64,000 nt of DNA. Source: Unio delphinus. Its lineage: Eukaryota; Mollusca; Bivalvia; Unionida; Unionidae. Under the pieces are notes generated by a model. It saw nothing but the letters and a program-made list of their open reading frames with translations. It ran no database searches and had not been told where the DNA came from. Location: the NCBI GenBank assembly GCA_029339505.1, contig JAQISU010000155.1, forward strand, positions 17,127,501 through 17,191,500. The letters run 5' to 3'. Below are positions 50,953-62,123 of the stretch, one piece after another (within the stretch, counting starts at the first letter, position 1; every line of letters starts with the position of its first letter). Made by a program: the position numbers and the translations under genes.

Positions 50953-53900
50953 GTCTAAAAGATCTGACAAATCTTTGTCATGGCTGATAGCACATGTACC
51001 AGAATGGCGGAATGTGTCTGATATCATGGAGCGGTAACATTTGAGAATAACTGGAGCCAGATGTTTCTCCTTGAAAAGCCAGAGAAAAGTTGGCCAGTTG
51101 AGGGATTGTGACACTCAGAGGAACAATGTGAATGATATGGTACCAGTCTCTGAAAACATGCCACTTGCCCTCGTAAACCTTCAGAGTAGAGGGCCTTCTT
51201 GCTCTCGAGATTCTCTCCGCAATCAAAGATTTAAATTGTTTGTCTTGCAAGGCTGTCTGGACAAGAGCCAAGCTTGAACAAAAAGACGGTCCGGACAGGG
51301 GTGGAACACCCCTGGCCGCGGTTGCTTGTGAATACTTGTGCTGACTGTAATCTTCCTGGGTAGATCTATCGCCTAGATTGAGTAGATCGGAGACCCAGTA
51401 GTTGTTCCATCTGAGAAGGGTAATCAGAACCATCTGACAATTCTGACCCCTTAACTTCTGGATTAATTCCAGTACCAAGACCGTGGGAGGGTAGGAGAAT
51501 GACCACAACCCTTCCCAGGTGATTGATCGAGCATCCACGACCCAAGCTTCTGGGTCTGGAACCTGTGAGATGAAAGGTGGAGAATTTGCTATTCCACCTT
51601 GTTGCAAAAGATCAATCATCGGACGTCTCCAAAGTGTGTCGATTGGAATAAAGTCCGATTGATGGAGTGACCATTCTGTGTGTCTGAATTGTACATTGAG
51701 GTGGAGATTGTCGAACCAATGTAGAAACTGCCAGTTCAGATTGCACAGGTCTGGTGATTGGTGTCCCCTTGTTTTGAGGCAAGGCACCACCACAATGTTG
51801 TCTGACATAATGAGGGCAGTTTGTAATAAGAGTTGATCCTGCCCGAAATGAAAGGCATTGATGACAGCCGTTATTTCTGAAAGGTTGATGTGGAAAGGGC
51901 TCGCCCCTGGCACCCACGTGCCGCTGACAGTATCTAAGTCTGGCAACAGGTGGGCACCCCAACCGTAGGTATTAGTGGCGGAACATACCGTTATCCCCTT
52001 GGGGTATCTCCAGAGTAATCCCTGTGGACAGCCTACAGGGGTTGTGCCATTGACTCAAGAATGATCGTATCTCTGGCGTGAGCATGACTGTTTTCTGGGA
52101 TCGAAGGGACTTGAAAATGGCGCAATTACGCTAGCAAAGTCCTTTGTAAAGGGCGCCTAAAAGGACGGCTGAGAGGGATCAAGTCTGCTGCCGCATTGAA
52201 TAATCCGAGGATCTGCAACTCTCTCGCTAAAATGCGCATCCTGTCGGAAACGGACTCTACGAGTGCAATTATCTGGATGATCGCAAACTCGAAGAAGCCT
52301 TACCAGATTCAGATCGGGAGAAACTCCACACCCAGATGGACCAAAATCCGGATTGGACAGAGATCAGACTTTATCCAGTTCACGAGAAAGCCTATATGAC
52401 GTAAAGTGATATAAGATCGTTTCTGCCTTTGAGCAGAGTAGAACTTGACAGATGTTACTGGAGGATGTCTTCCAAATATACTGCCGACGCAATAGATGAA
52501 GTCGAGCGGAACAGGGTGACGACGTAATCCATAACCTTGGTACTAGCCCAAGGGCTTAAATTTAGGCCAAAAGGTATGACATGGAACTGATAAGCCTAGT
52601 CCCGACAAGCACAACGGAGAATGTCCGCAACTCGTGGGATAGGGACGTGAAATGTGCGTCGGTCATATCTAGCCAGCATATGATGGGGTTTAAGCGACGT
52701 GCCCTTCAGACATGCGTCACGACGTATCAGGTTTAGGTTGGCAGAAGCAGTCAGCGCATTGGCCATGGAAGGGTGAGCTGCCCTGTTAAGAACCCTAGCT
52801 AACCGTCGAATCCCAAGCATGTTCATTGCCAGATTTATCAGCGATCCTGAAAATGGCTAGGGAGGCTAGATCTAACAGTGAAGACGTAGCGACTACATTT
52901 CGAACCAGCTTGGACTTGGCATTGAACACCGTTTAGTCCACTTTATAAGACAATGGAGCAGACATATGGACTGCTGCCATATTTTTATCCAGAGCCGGGA
53001 CCTCAGTACTGAACGCACCGGAGTGAGTTTTGTACCATCGACCTGAAAACGACGCTGGTACTTGGCTTTCAGAAAAGAAAAACCTTAGCAATTCCTGGAT
53101 CCCCTATACGTGTCGACAGACGGTCATTAATTTCCTTAATTTTGTCGACTGGGGAAGGAGGCGTTAGGATAGAGTCTCTTCCCCCTCATCCAGATCGACC
53201 GACGCTCTAACCTTATAGTCGGTAATGGCAGCAGGAGGTGGAGGGCATTCTGAAGGGGCCAACACCCTATAAATTTCCTCCACTGCGGCTTTGAAGCTGA
53301 ACTCAGTCCGTTCCATAGTTGGATCTGCATACCGCTGATTTGCCTGCGACTCATCGCACTCACTATGTGCATAATCTTGCTCTGGTAAAGCATCCATATC
53401 GGGGTAATGTATACCAGGTGGCATAGATGACTCGATTCCATCATTTCTGATAAAGGCATTCACTCTCCCTTGTGGATGAGCTGTTAGCCTATGGACGGCC
53501 GGCAATGCCGAATGAATTGATTGGCATATGTTTGGCCTGAATGACTGCGACGGGCCGGCTATGACCGGCACCGACCGCTCGAATGGTCGGGTTGGATCGA
53601 GAGATTCCTCGCCAACTATCTGTGTCATGGTAGTGATATGTAACCGGTAGTACGGATTGACAGACGGAAACATCATTAGAATCTTCGTCAATTCGATTTG
53701 TGCGGATTGCGGTATGATAAAAGTCCCCGTGCTGGTACAGCGGTATAGTCGGATGGACTGGTATAAGACTAAAATCTCCATACGGTTGGACGACCGGTGC
53801 CTGTTGGGCTGGACGGCCGGAGCCGGATGAACGGTCAGTGCCAGCAAGTGTCGGCTGAAAGCTTGGCTGGACGACCGGTGCCATATGGGCTGAACGGTCA

Positions 53901-56900
53901 TTGCCGGATCGCCCGGTGCCGGTTAGTGCCGGCTGGAAGGTCTGCTGGATGACCGGTGCCATATGGGCTGAACGGTCATTGCCGGATGGACGCCCGGTGC
54001 CGGATGGTGCCGACTGTAAGGTAATAACAATTACATAATGCTTATGTAGTGCGTCCAGCACTGCGCACCCATCTACCATTCGCTCAGAGGGAATGTTGGT
54101 TCTGGTACAGCTTGCATATCTGTACAGCATACAAGGTGACTTAGATGACGCAATTCTGTCATAATTGACACTTTCACTAAATCTCCCTTGTGGAGAAGCC
54201 GTGAACATATGGACGGCCGGCACTGCCGGCTGATTGAACTGGCGGATGGTCGGCCTGAAAGACCTGTTCTGGTAAAGCTGTCATATCTGGGTAGCGCATA
54301 CCAAGTGGCATAGATAACTCAATTCCGTCACCTCTGATAATGTCACTAATTCTCCCTTGTTTTAAAATCACACCGTCACGTATTTGACATGACGGGAGGT
54401 GTACACCGGCAATACCGACTAATTTGTCTGGTATATGGTCGGCCGGAATGTCGGCGAAGGTCCGGCTATGACCGGCACCTGCCTCTCGAATGGTCTGATT
54501 GGAGGGAGATTCATCTATAACATTTCTCTCATGGTAGTGATATGTAAACAGTAGTGTAGATTGACTGACGGGTACATCACTATAATCTCCGTAAATCCGA
54601 TGTACAGCCGGTGCATGTTGATGCCGGCTGGAAGACCGGTGCCATTTGGGCTTAACGGTCGTTGCCGGATGGTCGGCCGGTGCCGGTTGATGCCGGCTGG
54701 AAGGTCGGCTGGACGACCGGTGCCATTTGGGCTGAACGGTCGCTGCCGGATGGACGGCCGGTGCAGGTTGATGCCGGCTGGAAGGTTGGCTGGACGACCG
54801 GTGCCATTTGGGCTGAACGGTCGTTGCCGGATGGACGGCTGGTGCCGGTTGATACCGGCTGGAAGGTCGGCTGGACGACCGGTGCCAATTGGGCTGAACG
54901 GTCGTTGCCGGCTGGACGGCCGGTGCCGGTTGATGCCGGCTGGAAGGTCGGCTGGACGACCGGTGCCATTTGGGCTGAACGGTCGTTGCCGTATGGACGG
55001 CCGGTGCCTGTCGACGCAGGCTGGAAGGTCGGCTGGCCGGCCGGTGCCATTTGGGCTGAACGGCCGGTGCCTGTTGATGCAAGCTGGAAGGTCGGCTGGC
55101 CGTCCGGTGCCATTTGGGCTGAACGGACGGTGCCGGATGGACGGTTAATGCCGGTTCGCCTGCTGAAGTGCCGGCTGAACTGACGGTGTCGGCTGGACTG
55201 ACAGCTGGAAGGCCGGCGAAAATGCATATTAAAATGGATCTAATTGATCCAGCATAGACTCCATGCGTCCGGACTTACAGGCCCGAAAGCCATGCACGGA
55301 TCTGCGGTGAAATGTACACCCACTGGGCAGCCTAAACCATGTCAACATAATTTCCTCCATTTCCACATTGCCAACACCCATTTTGCCATTCATGCCTTCG
55401 TTGTCGACTTTGCTTACTGAAACGACAAAAGAAGAGAACAAAGCACAAATTAAAAATTCAGCATATTATTAATTCGATAATACTATAACCGTTATTAACG
55501 GAGTAGTCAAATTATTCCGTGCCATGTTAACTCTTAATGACAACACTAGTTATCGCCGTGAGCGTGTTGCAATGGTTCGTTCAAGACGAAGTCTACTGAA
55601 ACGAAAAAGATGATAAACAAAGCACAATTAGCAATTCAGCACGCTATTAAGTCGCTATTACCATAACCGTAACTAAAGGAGGAAGTGAAATGATTTAGTG
55701 TCGCGTGAACTCATGACTACAACATGAATTCCGCCAAAGCACAAATTAAAAATTCAGCATATTATTAATTCGATAATACTATAACCGTTATTAACGGAGT
55801 AGTCAAATTATTCCGTGCCATGTTAACTCTTAATGACAACACTAGTTATCGCCGTGAGCGTGTTGCAATGGTTCGTTCAAGACGAAGTCTACTGAAACGA
55901 AAAAGATGATAAACAAAGCACAATTAGCAATTCAGCACGCTATTAAGTCGCTATTACCATAACCGTAACTAACGGAGGAAGCGAAATGATTTAGTGTCGC
56001 GTGAACTTGTGACTACAACACGAAATTCCGCCATTAATAGTCGCAACTGGTCGTTCAGAGACGAAGTCTACTGAAACTGAGAAAAAGATAAACAAAGCAC
56101 AAATTAAAAATTCAGTACGCTATTAAGTCGCTATTCCATAACCGTAACTAACGGAGGAAGCGAAATGATTAAGTGTTGCGTGAACTCGTGACTACAACAC
56201 GAAATTCCGCCATTAATAGTCGCAACTGGTCGTTCAGAGACGAAGTCTACTGAAACTGAGAAAAAGATAAACAAAGCACAAATTAAAAATTCAGTACGCT
56301 ATTAAGTCGCTATTCCATAACCGTAACTAACGGAGGAAGCGAAATGATTAAGTGTTGCGTGAACTCGTGACTACAAGACGAAGTTCGCCATTAAAGTCGC
56401 AAATTGGTCGTTCAAAGACTTTTTTGAAGTCTACTGAAACGTCAAAGAAGATAAATAAAGCACACATTATCAATGCAGCACGTTATTAGTCGCTAATATC
56501 GTAAACGTTACATACGGAATAAGCGAAATTATTGAGTGCTACATGTATTACATGCTAGTACCGCCATAAGCGTGCTTTGACCACGTTGCAACCTGGTCCG
56601 AAGTCTAGAAAAGGTGACAAAGTCACTCAAATTGGAAAATATTGTAAAATAATGTATACGACCTGTAGAGGAATGATTATCCAACACAGTAATTCCAAAT
56701 TTAACTTCGGATGGTCAGAATTTACACTAAGATGGCTTGGATTCATTGGAGGTCTAATTGTACGTGTTTTCGCGTACAGCGAAGCTAAAAAACTAAAGAA
56801 GCGACACCTAACGGGCGGCAAGGGGAGGTAATGGGCAAGAGTTATTGCCCTTTGTCTATATGACATAGACAGGAAAGACGAATTTTCGTCTTTTGGTAGG

Positions 56901-58534
56901 GCTGGATTCGCGAGGTAGCAGGCTAATATCCCTAAAGTAATGTGATTGGGGAACGTATTCAAAGGAGAAACAGCTGTGCTAGCATTCTATTACATCAGAC
57001 TGATGTGATGTCAATAACTGTAACCTTCTGAAAAACATTTACCCACCAAAGTACACTTTTCTTTGAATATTTGATAAAAGGTGTTGATGATCTTCAACCT
57101 GTGCAATAATTTTATGAACAATTGTTGTAAGGATACTTCTTGCGATACATTTATAAGCGATGACTAATATCGAAACATCTTGAAATAAATATTCAACAAA
57201 GATCAGCAAAAGAAAAATATCAAACATATCATATGTGATTATCTCTAATTAAGAGTATACACTGGAGCTAAAATATCAAACATTTCATATGTGATTATCT
57301 CAAATTAAGAGTATACACCTGAGCTAAAATATCAAACATTTCATATGTGATTATCTCTAATTAAGAGTATACACTTGAGCTAAAATATCAAACATTTCAT
57401 ATGTGATTATCTCTAATTAAGAGTATACACCAGAGCTAAAATATCAAACATTTCATATGTGATTATCTCTAATTAAGAGTATACACCTGATCTAAAATAT
57501 CAAACATTTCATATGTGATTATCTCTAATTAAGAGTATACACCTGAGCTAAAATATCAAACATTTCATATGTGATTATCTCTAATTAAGAATATACACCT
57601 AAGCTTAGAAGTGTTATAATCTCAAGGTCTGAGGAGCCTGCTGTCAAAAAAGACACCACCCATTTTTAACGCAAAACCTCCAGGTCTGTATTGTAATTTT
57701 TGTGAAAAAAAGACCACCCATTTCAAATGCAAAACCTCAAGGTCAGAACAGACTGGTGTGAAAAAGACACCATCCATTTCTAATGCAAAATCCTCAAAAG
57801 ATGGGTAGCCTAATGTAAACAGACACCACCAACTTATAATGCAGAAGTTCACAAAGCATATACCTTTTGCCTCTGAGTGTTGCTCATTGAACATGACTGG
57901 CAGGAACAGCGAGTGGCTGAAAATCATCTCAAACACAGTTGTCATGGTGATGGAAAACTCTGCCTGATTACTGTAAATTATCCTAGAAACCAGTCTCAGA
58001 AATGTCAGCATCCTTGGCTCCCCATACATATTTCTACAAGCATATACGCCAAATTTATTACTGAATACTTGCAAATAAAGGTCAATTAATATATCTTGCT
58101 TTTTCACTCTAATTTTGTGCACAATATTAAACAATAAATTCCAAAAATTTCAATTAAAGAATTTTTTTTTACAATCTCCAATGCTTCCAGTTAACACTGT
58201 ACAATTAGGTTTCATTAGATCTTAAGCAGAAGAACAAGATTGCAACGAGCTTTGTAAGCAGGAGAATGTTGTTTTGTAAAGTGCAAGATGACAATGGTGA
58301 GGTAACGGCTAGATGACAATGGTGACCTATTAAATATATTTAGCCATGTGATAAACAGAATCTTAATATTTGTGAAACTTGCTGAAGAACTTTATTGTTT
58401 GGCTTACCATAATTCTGCAATAGGAAGATATATTCAACTTGTGTTATTACAGTTAATCAATGAGCACTAAGTTAAATATACTTAAAAAATAAAAATGGTA
58501 AATATAATGGATTCTTCTTTCTAAATTGCTAACA

Positions 58535-58565
<31 letters not shown>

Positions 58566-60702
58566 TGTATGTATGTATGTATGTATGTATGTATGTATGT
58601 ATGTATGTATGTATGTACGTATGTATGTGTGTCTCTCTCTCTGTGTGTGCATGCATAAGAAAATGATACATATTCCACCAATTATTTATAGCCAAAATTT
58701 AAATTTCCTGGAGTCCTTGGGCACTGAAGCATTTACTTTCTACTTGTCAGATATATTGGTCTTTAATTTTTGAACACTAGTAATTCTAGAAAAGCATGCA
58801 GATCAAAGACAAATGATATATCCCCCCATACTCTACTTGGCATGCTTTCATCCAGGCAACCCCTTGTCGAAAAGTCGGTGTCTTGTGCTAAATATTTTGA
58901 TACACTTTGCATGAGTCTTCTTGTGATACCAATGTACATATGTGCCAAGAAAAATAAAATTATAATGCAGAACAACAGCAATAGCACACTTAAGTTTTAT
59001 AGGAAAAATAAGATATAGAATCTTAGATAATCAAACCTAAACAATTTCAGAATCTAGCAGATATGGATTATTTCAGGACTGTCAATAAATAAAACTTTTT
59101 TCAAACAAGATGTTCTCCAACAGTCAGGAACTTTTGAACATCTACTCTGGAATCTTTATATGACAGTTGTTTAAAACTTGGTATCCATTATAATGCTACA
59201 TATACATTGCTCCTGAATTTTCTAAGTTATCTGGAAGAAAAATGGTTTCTACCAATATGACATGTAAATGAAGCAATTGCAATATTTGCTGATCAAATGC
59301 ATTCACAAAGATACACTAAAGGAGCTTCAACTTGAAATAACAAAAAGGTCACAATTAATTATGATTTCATGGATGATCACCATAGTAACATAAGCAGGGT
59401 CATGTGATGCAAGTTTGTGCAGACAAATCAATGCACCCAGAATTCACTTTCAAGTACATTTAGTGCTGCTTTCAGTTTCAGTTATATAAAATTAGTTTGT
59501 TCCAAAATGATAGACTGGAATGCACAATCTGTTTTACTAAATATTTTAAAATAATTATGCATTTCTTTGAAAACAGATTTGACTTATTTATTCTATATTT
59601 AAACCATCATAATCAATCACAGTCATAATCAATCTTCATGGTATGTATATGGGTCAATGGGTGGTGGAACACAACACATCAGATGTACAAATTTGTCAAA
59701 TTTATTTCTTGAATAATGCTGACCCAGGGTCTTGGATACCTTGCAGATCAGTTTCTCGGATTTAAACAAAAGTGTAAAAATTAAGTCCTAAGTGCATGTC
59801 CTGAATATTAATGTAAATATTTCAAAATGCTTCTTAATTCATCACTTTTCTTATACTAACTTCAAACTGCATGTTACTAGCTTTGGCCAAATGGAACTCC
59901 AAAAATCCATATCAGCTGTGATAAAATCTTTAATTTCCTCCTGAAAAGATAAAGATGTTTGAATTATTACCTGCAAAAATGTGCAAAAATATATCAGCGA
60001 AAGAAATGAATCAATCAGTTGTTAACACTACAAATTTATTTTTGTTTCTCCAATATTGTCATTTTTCTCAATACTGTGATCACTATGTAATTTGGCCCTA
60101 AAAGAGAACAGAAAATTTTGATGAATTGAACAGTGGTGTGTGTGTGTGTGTGTGTGTGTGCGTGCACACGTGCATGTGTGTGTGTGTGTGTGTGTGCATG
60201 CATGTGTGTGTGTTTGTGACTTGGATTTTTAACATAGCTTTAACAAAAAAATCAGTCATATTGCTATGATATCTGCAGTGTGACAATTATAGTGATGTCT
60301 GGCACTGGAGCATCATGCCACAGCCATGATATCCCACCCAGTCATATTATCCTGACACCAGGCTGACCAAGCTTAACACTAACCTCTTAATACCTAGCAC
60401 CATGCTGTTAGTACCATTTTTATAAGTTTTTGGTATGACTTGACCGGGTTTTCGTTCATGATCTCCAGCATATGAGGTGGACACTCTAACCACTAGGCCA
60501 CTGGAGCAGTCTCAATTTAACAGTGGGCTCAGGTACTTCAATATATGTACTACTAAATCACCTGACTTTGGACTTTTGTTTAGCCATATCAACACAAAAG
60601 TTACCATGCAATTACTTACTTTATGTTGTACTACTGATTCATTAGACTTTTGTGTATCTATGCCATCACAACAGCCCCACGCAATAACTAACTCTATTTA
60701 TA

Positions 60703-60756
<54 letters not shown>

Positions 60757-62056
60757 TATATACTAATATATATATATATATATACTATATACTAATTCTC
60801 TATTCAGACTTTTGTGTAGCTACTCTTACACAACAGTCCCTGTGCTAGCAATAACTTACTGAATATATGTAGTACTAAATCACCAGTCACTTTTGTGTAG
60901 CTAATCCAACAAAACAGCTCTTTGCCCAAGACTCGAGTGACCTCTCAAGAAGGAGACCACTGTAGTCTCATGAATCTTCACTGACTCAGGAAGAAGAGTT
61001 AATCATTTAGTTAGAATCATATATATAATAAAATTACCATCATCGCAACATTGAACATGGCCGTCTTGGTAAATTACATCTTTTTTTTCAAGTTCCTCTT
61101 TGACTTTCTTTTTTAACTCTGATAATTTAAACTGTTTTTCAGTGTTTACTTTTTCTATTACATAGCTTATGACCATAAAGTCGTAAAAAGCATCTAGTAT
61201 CATCTTACAAAATATGCTCTTTATAAATGCCATTTCAACACAGTATGATATTCATTCTTTACCTGTGTAAACTGATGCAGGATGTAAATTATCTTATCTT
61301 CAACTGCTAGTTGCCTTGAAGATTTACTGGCCAGTGTATGGACCAAACACTCACTACAGGCTTTGAACAGCTGTCTCCTAGGTGAAAGATCATGTGACAT
61401 TTTGTTGTCGCTGAGACTCCTAATTGATGTGTCAGCTGACTTTCTGAGCTCTGACAGAGGCTCCTGAAGAGGCTGCAGGATCTGGCTCAATAACTGGATA
61501 TGATGTGGTAGGACTCCTGTTCCTGCTGATACAGTTTTTATCAGAAGCTTCTGTAACTTGGATATAAAATTTGGATCTGCAAGGTTGATAGGGTAACAAA
61601 ATAATAAATAACAAATAATATACTTAGCATTTTCCAATAGAAAGGTGAAAACAAGCATGGCAAAATATAAAAATCACATGATCTGATTCTTTCACAGATT
61701 TGAAAATAAACACAAATTAAGGTTCAGTTGGAAAATTATGTCTTGTCTTTCAACTTTAATTCGTTGTAAGCTATATGACTTTCAATAACTTGATCATAAA
61801 TTCCTATTATGTGTGATGCTGAAGCTATTTTCACTATTTAAGTGGAATCTTTGTTGCTCTATTTGCTAAGACAGATGAGATACAAAACAGGCCCAGGTGG
61901 GTATGATATGACTCAACCATGTAGCAGACATATGTAAGATTGTGAATGCAAAATTCACATCTATTTCAAATGTTGAGGGGATAGAAAAACTAGGAGCACA
62001 TAGTTGCTATACTGCCTATTAATTCTGATGTCATTATCTTCTCTCAACAACCATAT

Positions 62057-62123
<67 letters not shown>

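Larger units (their letters stand above)
49662..56970 (-). mobile_element. DIRS-type tyrosine-recombinase retrotransposon, 7.3 kb
   Basis: The order on the - strand is right end, repeat-rich leader, gag-like region, reverse transcriptase with RNase H, tyrosine recombinase, internal complementary region and left end. The inverted terminal repeats share about 160 bases but differ in their outermost parts. A 95-base internal region (49927-50021) is complementary to the two outer ends joined together. Together these are diagnostic of DIRS elements, which replicate through a circle and insert without target duplication. Coding regions have many stops and frameshifts, so the copy is inactive. It sits in the 8.1-kb URB1 intron between exons 5 and 6, in the same orientation as URB1. 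Confidence 0.9.
58068..61037. other. URB1 intron between exons 3 and 4
   Basis: Holds an (ATGT)n run, one SINE with a GT tail and an AT microsatellite; the rest is unique sequence without coding signs. Confidence 0.5.

Noticed and set aside
54561..55183. Plus-strand frames of 195 and 173 codons rich in Gly, Arg and Trp
   Set aside because: They are the opposite strand of the 81-base repeats of the DIRS gag region; a codon-multiple period leaves all frames open.
58453..58773. Frames with YVCM or THIH repeats
   Set aside because: Produced by the ATGT microsatellite on both strands.
60477..60848. 123-codon plus-strand frame
   Set aside because: It runs from the SINE head through an AT microsatellite; artefact.
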